Of a stretch of DNA of 64,000 nucleotides, positions 32,470-41,436 are shown piece after piece. The notes under the pieces were generated by a model that was not told the origin of the DNA, did no database searches, and saw only the letters and a list, made by a program, of their open reading frames with translations. Source of the stretch: Streptomyces sp. TBY4 (GTDB lineage: Bacteria; Actinomycetota; Actinomycetes; Streptomycetales; Streptomycetaceae); the NCBI RefSeq assembly GCF_024213195.1, contig NZ_JANAVF010000009.1, positions 1 through 64,000 on the forward strand. Reading direction: 5' to 3'. The translations under genes were made by a program, and so were the position numbers. Numbering within the stretch: position 1 is the first letter of the stretch; each line of letters starts with the position of its first letter.

Positions 32470-33192
32470 TCAGCGGGGCGGCCGCAGGGCGAACTCGTTG
32501 CCGTCGGGGTCGAGCATCAGCACCCTGGCGCCGCCGCCCTCGCCGGTGTCGGCGCGCTTCGCGCCGAGCGAGACCAGGCGCTCGATCTCTGCCTTCCCGT
32601 CCGCGCCGGCGGGGAGCGCCAGCTCGAAGTACAGCCTGTTCGTGCCCGTCTGCGGCGCGACCGGAGGCCCACCCCACGTGATCTTCGTACCGCCGTTCGG
32701 TGACTGGATCGCGGTCTCCTGGTCCTGGTCCCAGACCAGCGGCCACCGCAGCGCCTCGCTCCAGAAGTACCCGACCTCCCGCGTGCCGTCGCAGGCCAGC
32801 GCTCCGATGGCACCGGTGTCGGCGAGGAACGCGTTGCCCGCCTCGATGACGCAGAACTCGTTGCCGTCGGGATCGGCGAGCACCACGTGCCCGTCTTCCG
32901 GGAGCTGGCCCACGTCGATGTGGTGCGCGCCGAGGCCCAGCGCCCGGGCCACCGTCTGCCGCTGATCCTCCGGGGAGGCGCTGGTCAGGTCGAAGTGCGC
33001 CCTGTTCTGGACGGTCTTCGGGTCATGGCCCGGCAGGAAGCGGATGCGGAATCCGGCGGCATCGGGGGGCAGGATCGCGGCGGCGTCGCCGGGAGCGTCG
33101 GCGAGCTCCCAGCCGAGGACCCCGGACCAGAACCGTGCGAGGTCCGACGGGTGGGTCGCGTTGAAGCAGATCGCGAACAGTTGGCTGGTCAT
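32470..33192 (-). CDS. VOC (glyoxalase/dioxygenase fold) two-module protein
   Basis: A 240-residue protein with two vicinal-oxygen-chelate modules. The first begins MTSQLFAICFNATHPSDLARFWSGVLGWELADAP and ends VVLADPDGNEFCVIE. The second covers the C-terminal half and ends VLMLDPDGNEFALRP. Both halves keep the PDGNEF ending that usually carries a metal-binding Glu. It is similar to glyoxalase/bleomycin-resistance-like proteins of Streptomyces; the substrate is unknown. It is convergent with adhE across the terminator. The ATG at 33192 has GGAG about 11 nt upstream, so the start is slightly uncertain. Confidence 0.85.
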   Translation of the reverse strand: MTSQLFAICFNATHPSDLARFWSGVLGWELADAPGDAAAILPPDAAGFRIRFLPGHDPKTVQNRAHFDLTSASPEDQRQTVARALGLGAHHIDVGQLPEDGHVVLADPDGNEFCVIEAGNAFLADTGAIGALACDGTREVGYFWSEALRWPLVWDQDQETAIQSPNGGTKITWGGPPVAPQTGTNRLYFELALPAGADGKAEIERLVSLGAKRADTGEGGGARVLMLDPDGNEFALRPPR

Positions 33193-33294
33193 ATCCGCTG
33201 CGTCTCCGATCCGCGCACGGTCACTGCCGTGCCTCGCACTCCTGGCGGGCGCAGCCTAAGAGGGCCGTGCGGCCCCCCGCATCCGGTTTTCCGC

Positions 33295-33903
33295 TCACAG
33301 GTGCGGGATCAGCAGGGCCGCCGCGGAGCGGGCGCGCTCCAGGGAGGTGGCCCGGTCCGCGCCGCGCTCGCCCAGCACCACCCGGGTGCTCAGGCCGTCC
33401 AGCAGGGCGAGCAGCTCCGAGGCCCGGGCGGGGACCTCCAGGCCGGCGGCGAAGCGGCCCTGCTCCACCCCCTTGGCGAGGAGCGCCTCCAGGTCCCGCT
33501 GCCAGCCGTCGTCGATCTCCTGCTGGGCGGCGCGCAACGGTTCGTTCGAGGGGATGCGGGCCCACAGCTCGATCCAGAGCGTCCAGCGCGGATCGCGGAG
33601 GCCGCGCGGCAGGTAGAGCTCCAGGAAGAGCGCGAGCTTGCGGTGGGCGGTGAGCCGGCGGCCCAGCAACGCGGTGCGCTCTTCGGCCAGTTGCTGCTCG
33701 CTCCAGCGCAGGGCGGCCAGCAGCAGCCGGTCCTTGGTGCCGAAGTAGTACAGGATGTGGCCGCCGCTGGTGCCGAGCCGGTCGGCGAGCGCGGACATGG
33801 TGAGCGTCGCCAGCCCGTCCTCGGCGATCGCCGTCATGGCCTCTTCGAGCATCCGCTCCTGGGCGATCCGCCCGTCGCGCCGCCGTGCGGCTCCTGCTGT
33901 CAC
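33295..33903 (-). CDS. TetR-family repressor
   Basis: A 202-residue regulator. The N-terminal helix-turn-helix spans about residues 12-60 (ERMLEEAMTAIAEDGLATLT, MSALADRLGTSGGHILYYFG, TKDRLLLAAL). The remainder is an all-helical ligand-binding domain (PRWTLWIELWARIPSNEPLR). It is divergent from the permease/amidohydrolase pair, with two dyads in the 167-nt gap, so it probably represses that pair and itself until a substrate binds. Its GTG start has GGGAAGG about 8-10 nt upstream. Confidence 0.88.
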   Translation of the reverse strand: MTAGAARRRDGRIAQERMLEEAMTAIAEDGLATLTMSALADRLGTSGGHILYYFGTKDRLLLAALRWSEQQLAEERTALLGRRLTAHRKLALFLELYLPRGLRDPRWTLWIELWARIPSNEPLRAAQQEIDDGWQRDLEALLAKGVEQGRFAAGLEVPARASELLALLDGLSTRVVLGERGADRATSLERARSAAALLIPHL

Positions 33904-33980
33904 CTGTGCCGCCTTCCCGATCTTCGTGGGCCGACCCTATCCCGGACAGGGTCTTGACGGGGTCCTGGTCGGGAGCGCAT

Positions 33981-34017
33981 CTTGAATGTCATTCAAGAAC
34001 TTAGAACGCCGTTCAAG
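33981..34017. promoter_or_regulatory. Two tandem dyads between tetR and the permease gene
   Basis: CTTGAATG-T-CATTCAAG (33981-33997) is a perfect 8-1-8 palindrome. CTTAGAACGCCGTTCAAG (34000-34017) is an imperfect second copy sharing the GTTCAAG arm. The centres are about 20 nt apart, two helical turns, which fits cooperative binding of TetR dimers. The permease ATG is 54 nt downstream. Confidence 0.75.
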
Positions 34018-34070
34018 GTCGGCTTCGCGGTTCGGTCCACCGCTTCCCGCCGAAGGTCAGGGGCAGACGC

Positions 34071-35483
34071 ATGGCACACCAGGAGACGACGGCCGCCGTC
34101 GACGAGGTCTTCAGGGACGAGGTCTTCAGGGTCGAGACCCACGGCATCGACCCCATCCCCGACGCCGAGCGCCACGGCGGGGCCAAGGACCTCTTCTGGC
34201 TCTGGTTCGGTTCGAACCTGACCTTCACCTACGTGATCAACGGAGCCCTCGCCGTCGCCTTCGGCCTCAGCTTCTGGCAGGCCACCGCCGTGGTCGTGAT
34301 CAGCGGGCTGTCCTTCTTCGCGATCAGCGCCGCCGGCCTCAGCGGCATCCGCACCGGCACCGCCACCCTGGTCATCTCCCGGGCCGCCTTCGGCGTACGG
34401 GGCAACTGGCCGGCCGGCGTCCTCAACTGGGTGGTGAGCATCGGCTACACCATCGTCAACACCGTCGTCGGCACCCTGGCCCTGGAGGTCTTCTTCGCCG
34501 AGGTCGGCCTCGGTGAAGGCACCCTGATCCGGGCCCTCGCGCTCGGCCTCACCCTCGCGCTCACCTTCGCCGTCGCGATGTGGGGCCATGCCACCGTGCA
34601 GTTCGCCGAGCGCTGGATGGCCTACGTCCTGGCCGTCGGCTTCGGCGCCCTGCTCGTCTTCGTCCTGCCCGGCGCCGAGACCACCGCCCCGGCCGACGCC
34701 CTGGCCCCGGGCCTGTCCGGCTGGAGCCTGGCCTTCGTCGTGATGCTCGCCGGGCCCTTCTCGTACCTGCCGATGCCCGCCGACTACACCCGGTACCTGC
34801 CCCGCACCACCTCGCTGAAGTCGATCACCTGGATGGGCGCCCTCGGCGGGTTCCTCTCCTCCGTCGCCCTCGGGATCGCAGGTGTGGCCGCCGCCACCCA
34901 GACCGACATGACCGACGCCGTCGCCGGAGCCGAGAGCCTGCTCCCCGGCTGGTTCCAGCCGCTCTTCCTGGCCCTGGTCCTCGGCGGCTCCGTCACCAAC
35001 TCGATCATCACCCTCTACTCCTCCAGCCTGAACCTCCAGGTCCTCGGCATCCCGTGGAGCCGGGCCCGCGCCATCGTGGTCAGCGCCGCCGTGACCGCCG
35101 CCGGATCGCTCGCCGCGCTTTTCCTCACCGACTTCACCACCTCCCTGCTGTCCTTCCTCTCGCTCCTGATCATCGTGTTCGCCCCCTGGGGCGGCGTCTT
35201 CCTCGCCGACATGCTGCTGCGCCGCTGCCGCTACGACTCCGAGGCGCTGCACGCCGGGAGCGCGGGCGCCTACTGGTACCGCTCCGGCTACCACCCCGCC
35301 GGCATGGCCGCCCTGCTCGCCGGCATGGCCTTCGCCGCCCTGACCTGCGACTCCGAGCTCTGGACCGGGCCGCTCGTGGCCCCGCTCGGCGGCGCCGACC
35401 TCACCCTGCTCGGCTCGGTGGTCTCCGGGCTCACCTACTGGGCCCTGGCCCGCCGGGTGCCCGCGTACGCCCCGGCCGCCTGA
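34071..35483 (+). CDS. NCS1-family cytosine/purine permease
   Basis: A 470-residue inner-membrane symporter for nucleobases or related compounds, with about 12 hydrophobic segments. Conserved NCS1 features are WFGSNLTFTYVINGALAVAFG in the first segment, IRTGTATLVISRAAFGVRGNW, and MPADYTRYLPRTTS in the middle loop. The N-terminal IDPIPDAERHGGAKDLFWLW is characteristic. The start has AGGGGC about 8 nt upstream. It is paired with an amidohydrolase 141 nt downstream, suggesting that the imported compound is hydrolysed. It is probably controlled by the divergent TetR. Confidence 0.9.
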   Translation: MAHQETTAAVDEVFRDEVFRVETHGIDPIPDAERHGGAKDLFWLWFGSNLTFTYVINGALAVAFGLSFWQATAVVVISGLSFFAISAAGLSGIRTGTATLVISRAAFGVRGNWPAGVLNWVVSIGYTIVNTVVGTLALEVFFAEVGLGEGTLIRALALGLTLALTFAVAMWGHATVQFAERWMAYVLAVGFGALLVFVLPGAETTAPADALAPGLSGWSLAFVVMLAGPFSYLPMPADYTRYLPRTTSLKSITWMGALGGFLSSVALGIAGVAAATQTDMTDAVAGAESLLPGWFQPLFLALVLGGSVTNSIITLYSSSLNLQVLGIPWSRARAIVVSAAVTAAGSLAALFLTDFTTSLLSFLSLLIIVFAPWGGVFLADMLLRRCRYDSEALHAGSAGAYWYRSGYHPAGMAALLAGMAFAALTCDSELWTGPLVAPLGGADLTLLGSVVSGLTYWALARRVPAYAPAA

Positions 35484-35578
35484 GGGCTCCCTCCGGGCCC
35501 GGGGGCTCCCTCCGGGCCCGGGGGCTCCCTCCGGGCCCGGGGGCTCCCTCCGGGCCCGAGGGCTTCCTCCGGGCCCCG
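35484..35578. repeat. Five tandem copies of a 19-bp unit
   Basis: The unit GGGCTCCCTCCGGGCCCGG repeats with an exact 19-nt period (CTCCCTCC at 35487, 35506, 35525 and 35544, degenerate at 35563). It starts directly after the permease stop. Each unit contains the self-complementary GGGCCC, so the transcript can fold into several alternative hairpins before the amidohydrolase gene. Confidence 0.9.
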
Positions 35579-35624
35579 CCGCCGCCCACCTCCCCGTACC
35601 GCCTCTGCACAGGAGCACCGCCCC

Positions 35625-37289
35625 ATGTCGTACCCCGCACCCGCCCCCGCCGATCTGCTCCTCACCGGGGCCCGCATCCACACCGTCGACCCCGAGCTCC
35701 CCGAGGCCGAAGCCCTCGCCGTGCGGGGCGGCCGGATCGTCTGGGTGGGACCGGACGCGGAGGCCGCCGACTGGGCGGGCCCGGACACCGAGCGGATCGA
35801 CGCGGGCGGACGGCTCGTGCTGCCGGGGTTCATCGACGCCCACAACCACGTCCGGCTCGGCTCCGACGACGCCTGCGTGCAGCTCGCCGGCGTGCGGACG
35901 CTCGAAGGGATCCTCGACCGGATCGGCGCGTGGCGCGAGGCCAACCCCGGCGCCGAGTGGATCGAGGCCGAGGCCTTCGACTACTCCGCGATCCCCGGCG
36001 GCCGCATGCCCACCGCCGCCGACCTGGACCCGGTCACCGGCGACACCCCCGCGATCGTGCTCTCGTACGACGTCCACACGGCCTGGCTGAACACGGCGGC
36101 CATGCACCGGCTCGGGGTCGCGAAGGACCGTACCGACCTGCCCTTCGGCACGGCCGCCGTGGACCCGGAGACCGGTGAACCCACCGGATTCGTCAAGGAC
36201 TTCGCCATCAAGGGGCTCTCCCGCGACGGCCACCGCGCCCTGCGCGACCTGGGCGTGCCCTGGGCCTCCCCGGACCGCCAGTACGGGCGCCTCGCCAAGA
36301 GCCTCGACGACGCGATCGGCTTCGGGATCACCACCGTCGTCGAGCCGCAGAACTCCCTCGACGACCTGGAGCTGTACGACCGGGCGCGCGCCGAGGGCCG
36401 GCTGCGCTCGCGGATCGTCGCCGCGCTGTTCCACCCGCGCGGGACCACCGAGGAGGACCTCGACCTCTTCGAGGCGGCGGCCAAGGTGCACGGCGGGGAC
36501 CGCTTCCGGGTGGGCCCCCTCAAGCTCTACATCGACGACGTGGTGGAGCCGCGCACGGCCGCCCTGCTGGAGCCGTACACCGGCTGCGGGGCGCACCGGG
36601 GCGAGACCTTCTACCCGGCGGAGGAGTTCGCGGAGCTCCTCGCCCGGCTGGACGCGCGCGGGTTCCAGTGCTTCGTCCACGCCACGGGCGACCGGGGCAT
36701 CCGTACCGTCCTCGACGCCGTCGAGCACGCGCGGGCGGTGAACGGCCCGCGGGACGCCCGCCACCAGGTGGTGCACGTGGAATGCCTGGACCCCGAGGAC
36801 GTGCCGCGCTTCGCGGAGCTCGGCGTGGTGGCCTGCATGCAGCCCCGGCACTGCGCGCCGGAGATCGCCGGTCCGGGCCAGGACTGGGCGGAGAACGTGG
36901 GGGAGGGCCGCTGGCACAAGGCGTGGCCGATGCGGAGCCTCGCCGACGCGGGAGCGGTCCTGGCCTTCTCCAGCGACTGGAACGTCGCCGAGATGGACCC
37001 GATGATCGGCATCTACACGGCCCTGACCCGGCGCCCGCTGGGCGGCGGCGAGCCGTGGCAGGAGCAGGAGACGGTGGACGCCCGGAGGGCGGTGTACGGC
37101 TACACGATGGGCTCCGCCTACGCCAACTTCCTGGACGAGGACCGGGGTTCCCTCACCGTCGGCAAGGCGGCCGACTTCGTGATCCTGTCCCGCGACATCC
37201 TCGCGGTGGCCCCGGAGCGGATCCCCGGAACGGTGGCCGAAACGGTGGTGGTCGCGGGCGAGGTGGTGCACCGGGCGCCGTCGGCCTGA
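35625..37289 (+). CDS. Amidohydrolase family protein (YtcJ-like)
   Basis: A 554-residue metal-dependent hydrolase of the amidohydrolase superfamily. The N-terminal beta-sandwich ADLLLTGARIHTVDPELPEA leads into the barrel with GFIDAHNHVRLGS, the first metal-binding HxH. Later ligand regions are FVHATGDRGIRTVLDAVEHA, VHVECLDPEDVPRFAELGV and AFSSDWNVAEMDP. The C-terminal beta-strand part contains GSLTVGKAADFVILSRD. The substrate is unknown; pairing with an NCS1 permease suggests an amide, ring or N-acyl compound related to nucleobases. The ATG has AGGAGCACC in front. Confidence 0.88.
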   Translation: MSYPAPAPADLLLTGARIHTVDPELPEAEALAVRGGRIVWVGPDAEAADWAGPDTERIDAGGRLVLPGFIDAHNHVRLGSDDACVQLAGVRTLEGILDRIGAWREANPGAEWIEAEAFDYSAIPGGRMPTAADLDPVTGDTPAIVLSYDVHTAWLNTAAMHRLGVAKDRTDLPFGTAAVDPETGEPTGFVKDFAIKGLSRDGHRALRDLGVPWASPDRQYGRLAKSLDDAIGFGITTVVEPQNSLDDLELYDRARAEGRLRSRIVAALFHPRGTTEEDLDLFEAAAKVHGGDRFRVGPLKLYIDDVVEPRTAALLEPYTGCGAHRGETFYPAEEFAELLARLDARGFQCFVHATGDRGIRTVLDAVEHARAVNGPRDARHQVVHVECLDPEDVPRFAELGVVACMQPRHCAPEIAGPGQDWAENVGEGRWHKAWPMRSLADAGAVLAFSSDWNVAEMDPMIGIYTALTRRPLGGGEPWQEQETVDARRAVYGYTMGSAYANFLDEDRGSLTVGKAADFVILSRDILAVAPERIPGTVAETVVVAGEVVHRAPSA

Positions 37290-37412
37290 CGCGGGACGCC
37301 GCCGGGGCCCGGGAAATGGCTGGCAGGGCGGGGGAGCGGGAGTTAGTCTCGCCGCGATGACGACTTCCCGTACGCAGAGAATGGGGGTCCCGTCCGCGCA
37401 AGGTGAGTGCTG

Positions 37413-38846
37413 ATGCTCACTCGAACCGCGAACGGGCCTTCCCACCCTTCCCACCCTTCCCGCCCTTCCTTCTGGCCGCGCGTGCGTGAGTACGCCGTGC
37501 CGCCCTCCATGATCGAGACCGCGACCGCCCGCCGCTCCGCCGGTGACTGGGCGGGGGCGTGCGCCGCCTCGGCCGTCGACGTGGACTTCGACCTGCGCCT
37601 CCTGGCGCGCACCCACGGCCGCGCACTCGCGGCCCGGATCCGGGCCGACCTGCGCCACCTGGCTCCGGACCTCCTGCGCTGGCACCTGCCGAGGATCGCC
37701 CCGGACGGACTGCTGCGCCCCGGACTGACCATCGCGCTGGCCCGGTACGGGGGCGCCGGCGGTGCGTGCCCGGTGCACCTCGTGGCCCGTACTCCACCGG
37801 CCTGGGCGGAGTACGGGCAGCGGATCAGCCTCGCCCTGTGGGACGGAGCCCGCTCCGAGGACGTCGGCCGCCGCCGTCCGGGGGCCGGTCCGCATCCACA
37901 TCCGCACCCGCACCCGCATCCGCGGTTCCGCCTCGACCTGCACCGCCACCTGTGGGACGCGCGCCGGAGCGACGAGCTCCGCGTCCGGTCCGGGGCCGAC
38001 CAGCAGCCCGGCGGCGCGGGTTCCGTGGCGGATCCCGCCTTGTCGGAGCTCCTGCCGCCCTCGCTCCGCTGCGCCGTCGACCGGTGGGCGGCCGAAGCCG
38101 GGATCGTGCTCCGGGCAGAGGGGCGCTCCGGCGGTACGGTCGCCGTGCGGCTCGGCTCCCGGCACCGGCTGTACGTGCACCTGCGCGGCGACGGCGCCGC
38201 GCGGATCTCGGTGGCCGCGCCGATGGAGGCGTGCGCCCCCGCCCCGCCGGCACTGCCCGACGCGGCGACCTGGGTGCTGCCCGACCTGGACATGCTGCGT
38301 GCCGGGGCGATCGACGCGGGCCGGCTGCACCCGCTGGTCGGCCGAGCCCTCGTACCGGACTGGTCGACGCCGCGGGCTGCCGCAGCCGCGGACCGGCCGG
38401 GGGGCACTCGCCTGGTGGACTGCCGGGGTGCCCGGCACCGGATCGGCCTGGTCGACGGGGTACTGGCCCCGCTGGACCACGACCCGGACGAGATCCGCCG
38501 CGAGGAACTGCTGGTCGCGCTGACCGGTACGCCCCTGCCCTGCCTGCGCGCCATCGACGAGGCGCACCGCCGTCCGGACTCCCTCTCCGGCGTCCGCGAA
38601 CGCCTCGACCACGGCGACACCGCCGGAGCCCTGGCCGTCGTAGAAGGACTGCTCGGTCCCGGAGCGCTGCTGCGCGACGGCCCGTTGCGGGACGAACTGG
38701 AGGCGGCCGCGCTCCGGCGGGTGACCTACGGACTGTTCCGGGCGGGCCTGGCGGTACCGGCCCCCGGGCGCGTCCCCGCCGGTTACCGCTCTCCCCGCCC
38801 CCGGCGCACCGAGCGCTCGCATCCGCGACACGCGTCCCGCCGCTGA
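37413..38846 (+). CDS. Unknown first component of a MoxR/VWA gene set
   Basis: A 477-residue protein with no domain I recognise. The region following FWPRVREYAVP, starting SMIETATARRSAGDWAGACAA, is helical; FDLRLLARTHGRALAARIRADLRHLAPDLLRWHLPR follows. It has a run of His-Pro dipeptides in the middle and a basic tail (RSPRPRRTERSHPRH). No signal peptide. It ends 54 nt before a MoxR-like ATPase, which itself overlaps a VWA protein, so the three form one operon. It may be the substrate-binding or effector part. ATG 37413 has AAGGTGAG upstream; GTG 37407 is possible. Confidence 0.6.
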   Translation: MLTRTANGPSHPSHPSRPSFWPRVREYAVPPSMIETATARRSAGDWAGACAASAVDVDFDLRLLARTHGRALAARIRADLRHLAPDLLRWHLPRIAPDGLLRPGLTIALARYGGAGGACPVHLVARTPPAWAEYGQRISLALWDGARSEDVGRRRPGAGPHPHPHPHPHPRFRLDLHRHLWDARRSDELRVRSGADQQPGGAGSVADPALSELLPPSLRCAVDRWAAEAGIVLRAEGRSGGTVAVRLGSRHRLYVHLRGDGAARISVAAPMEACAPAPPALPDAATWVLPDLDMLRAGAIDAGRLHPLVGRALVPDWSTPRAAAAADRPGGTRLVDCRGARHRIGLVDGVLAPLDHDPDEIRREELLVALTGTPLPCLRAIDEAHRRPDSLSGVRERLDHGDTAGALAVVEGLLGPGALLRDGPLRDELEAAALRRVTYGLFRAGLAVPAPGRVPAGYRSPRPRRTERSHPRHASRR

Positions 38847-38899
38847 CCCGGTCCTTCTGCGCTGCCCCCTTCCCGCCCCACATCCAAAGGTGATTCCGC

Positions 38900-40141
38900 A
38901 TGCATTCCCACGCTCCTTCCGCCCCGAGCGGTACCGACCAACTCGACGTCGCCGCAGGGCTGCTGGCCCTGCTCCGCGCTACGACGACCGAACCGCGGCC
39001 CGACGTCCAGCTGGAGGCCCTGACCCTGGCCGTGGCCGCCGACCTGCCCGTCCTCCTGTGGGGCGAGCCCGGCATCGGCAAGACCGCGGCCCTGACTCAG
39101 CTCGCCGCCTCCCTGGACCTCCCGCTGACCACCGTCATCGCCAGCGTGCACGAGCCGTCCGACTTCTCCGGCCTGCCCGTCGTCGGGGACGACCCCGCGG
39201 AGCAGGGCGTGCCGATGGCCCCGCCGGACTGGGCCGTGCGCCTGGTACGGGCCGGCCGCGGGCTGCTGTTCCTCGACGAACTGTCCACCGCGCCGCCGGC
39301 CGTGCAGGCGGCCCTGCTCCGCCTCGTACTGGAGCGGCGGATCGGCACCCTGCGGCTGCCGCCCGAGGTCCGGATCGTGGCCGCCGCCAACCCGCGGTCC
39401 TCCGCGGCCGACGGCTGGGAGCTGAGCCCGCCCCTGGCCAACCGCTTCGTCCACCTCCAGTGGACGCACGATCACGAGGTGGTGGTACGCGGCCTCGGCG
39501 GGACCTGGCCACGCGCCACCCTGCCCCGGCTCGACCCCGAACGGCTCCCCGAAGCCGTGGACTTCGCCCGCCGGGCGGTGTGCGGGCTGCTCGCCGCCCG
39601 GCCCAAGCTGGTCCACCAGCTGCCCTCGGGGGAAAGCCGCCGGGGCGGCCCGTGGCCCTCGCCCCGGAGCTGGGACATGACGCTCCGCCTGATCGCCTTC
39701 GCGACCGCGGCCGGCTCCTCCCGGGAGGTGCTGTCCCTGCTGGTGAGGGGAACCGTGGGAGATGGTCCCGGACTGGAACTGCTGGCGAGCCTGGACCGGA
39801 TGGACCTCCCGGACCCGGAGTCCCTGCTCGCCGACCCGGCGGCCGCCGTCCTGCCCGAGCGCGGGGACCTGCGCCAGGCCGTGCTCGACGGGGTCGTCGC
39901 GGCCGTGCGGGGGCGCCCGGAGAAGTCCCGGTGGGACGCGGCGTGGGCCCTCCTGGCCCGCGCCCTGGAGACCGGCGCCCCGGACCTGGTGGTCGTCCCC
40001 GCGAGCACGCTCGCCGCGCTGCGCCGCGAGGACTGGGAGGTGCCGGCCGCGCTCGACCGGCTCGCCGGGGCCGTGGCCCTGTCCCGGCGGGCCGACCGGG
40101 CGGCGGCCCGCTCGGGCGCGGCGGTCGGGGCGGGCCGATGA
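38900..40141 (+). CDS. MoxR-like AAA+ ATPase
   Basis: A 413-residue AAA+ protein. Walker A is GEPGIGKTAAL (residues about 55-65), Walker B GLLFLDELS (about 121-129), sensor 1 VAAANPRS (about 157), and the arginine-finger region is LANRF. MoxR-type ATPases act as chaperones that activate partner VWA-domain proteins through metal-ion site assembly or remodelling. The stop overlaps the ATG of the VWA gene (ATGA), which strongly supports a joint role. ATG 38900 follows AAAGG; an upstream extension of the frame exists on a neighbouring reading frame only. Confidence 0.88.
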   Translation: MHSHAPSAPSGTDQLDVAAGLLALLRATTTEPRPDVQLEALTLAVAADLPVLLWGEPGIGKTAALTQLAASLDLPLTTVIASVHEPSDFSGLPVVGDDPAEQGVPMAPPDWAVRLVRAGRGLLFLDELSTAPPAVQAALLRLVLERRIGTLRLPPEVRIVAAANPRSSAADGWELSPPLANRFVHLQWTHDHEVVVRGLGGTWPRATLPRLDPERLPEAVDFARRAVCGLLAARPKLVHQLPSGESRRGGPWPSPRSWDMTLRLIAFATAAGSSREVLSLLVRGTVGDGPGLELLASLDRMDLPDPESLLADPAAAVLPERGDLRQAVLDGVVAAVRGRPEKSRWDAAWALLARALETGAPDLVVVPASTLAALRREDWEVPAALDRLAGAVALSRRADRAAARSGAAVGAGR

Positions 40142-41415
40142 CGGCCGCGGCGGCCGTACCGCAGGTGCCCGTACCGCCTGTGGCGCTGGACCTGGAACTG
40201 GACCTGGACAAGCTCTACGCCGCCCGGCTGCACGCCGTGCGCGTGCGGCCTTACCTGGCCACGGCGCTGTTCGCACTGCACGTCGTCGCATCGCGCCGGG
40301 TGCCGACGATGGCCGTCGACCGGCACTGGCGGTGCTACGTCTCGCCCGGCTTCGTGGAGCGGACTCCCGTGGAGGAACTGGCCGCGGTCTGGGTGCACGA
40401 GGTGTCCCACCTGCTGCGCGACCACCACGGGCGCGGGGAGCGGGTCGCGCGCGAGCGCGGGCTGACCGGCCCGGGGGAGCGGCTGCGGATGAACATCGCG
40501 GCCGACTTCGAGATCAACGACGACGCGTACGGCGACGGGCTGGTCCGGCCCGAGGGCGCTGTCCAGCCGGCCGACGCAGGGCTGCGGGAGGGCGAGCTCA
40601 TGGAGGAGTACCTGACGCAGTTCGGCCTCGGACCGTACACGCAGCACATGGTCTGGCTGGACTGCGGCAGCGGAGCCGACGGGCTGGAACGGGAGTGGGA
40701 CCTCGGAGCGGACGGAGCGCACGGGCTCAGCGAGCAGGAACGCGATGCGGTGCGGTTCCGGGTGGCGCAGGGCATCAACGGCCGCCCGGGGAGCGCCCCG
40801 AGAGGCTGGAAGCGCTGGGCGGAGGAGGTCTTTCACCCTCCGCAGCCCTGGCGGGAGCTGTTGGGGGCGGCCGTCCGCTCGGCCACTTCCGGATCCGGCG
40901 CAGGCGACGACTACACCTACAGCAGGCCGTCGCGGCGTTCGGCCGGAGTACCGGGCGCCGTGCTGCCGAGCCTGCGGCGCAGGCCGCCCCGGGTCAGCGT
41001 GGTCATCGACACCTCCGGGTCCGTCAGCGATGCCGAACTGGGCAGCGCGCTCCTGGAGGTCACCGCGATCTCCCGTGCCGTGGGCGGCCGCCGGGACCTG
41101 GTCACCGTGGTGCCGTGCGACGCGTCGGCCCGCATCGCCCATCCGCTGTGCCGCGCCGAGGGAATCCCGCTGCTGGGCGGCGGCGGTACGGACCTGCGGA
41201 CGGGCTTCGCCACCGCGCTGCGGTCGAGGCCCCGGCCGGACGTGGTCGTGGTCCTGACGGACGGGCAGACGCCCTGGCCGGAGGCGCGGCCGCCGTGCCG
41301 GACGGTGGTGGGGCTGTTCCGCCGGGCCGGGTCGGACGGATCGTGGGACGAGGACGACCCCGACTACGTCCCGGACTCGCCGCCCGCGTGGGCCCGCGTG
41401 GTGGAGATCGGGTAG
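40138..41415 (+). CDS. VWA-like protein with HEXXH metallopeptidase-type domain
   Basis: A 425-residue protein matching the DUF2201/VWA-like metallopeptidase arrangement. The N-terminal half contains WVHEVSHLLRDHHG, an HEXXH zinc motif, and later MNIAADFEINDD. The C-terminal half is a VWA domain: VSVVIDTSGSVSDAELGSA is the MIDAS DxSxS motif, GGGGTDLRTGFA carries the threonine, and VVVLTDGQTPW the aspartate. It is translated from an ATG overlapping the MoxR stop. The MoxR partner likely remodels it; its target is unknown. A partial copy of the dispersed repeat lies just after its stop. Confidence 0.82.
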   Translation: MTAAAAVPQVPVPPVALDLELDLDKLYAARLHAVRVRPYLATALFALHVVASRRVPTMAVDRHWRCYVSPGFVERTPVEELAAVWVHEVSHLLRDHHGRGERVARERGLTGPGERLRMNIAADFEINDDAYGDGLVRPEGAVQPADAGLREGELMEEYLTQFGLGPYTQHMVWLDCGSGADGLEREWDLGADGAHGLSEQERDAVRFRVAQGINGRPGSAPRGWKRWAEEVFHPPQPWRELLGAAVRSATSGSGAGDDYTYSRPSRRSAGVPGAVLPSLRRRPPRVSVVIDTSGSVSDAELGSALLEVTAISRAVGGRRDLVTVVPCDASARIAHPLCRAEGIPLLGGGGTDLRTGFATALRSRPRPDVVVVLTDGQTPWPEARPPCRTVVGLFRRAGSDGSWDEDDPDYVPDSPPAWARVVEIG

Positions 41416-41417
41416 AC

Positions 41418-41432
41418 CCGGAAGAGACGGCC
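41418..41432 (-). repeat. Partial dispersed repeat end (copy C)
   Basis: CCGGAAGAGACGGCC is the reverse complement of the tip of the repeat at 74-114 and 18127-18288. It is squeezed into the 21-nt gap between two convergent stop codons. Confidence 0.6.
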
Positions 41433-41436
41433 GGCC

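Noticed and set aside
33993..38831. 1612-residue minus-strand open frame
   Set aside because: It is antisense to the permease, amidohydrolase and MoxR-module genes and has low-complexity composition, an artefact of high GC.
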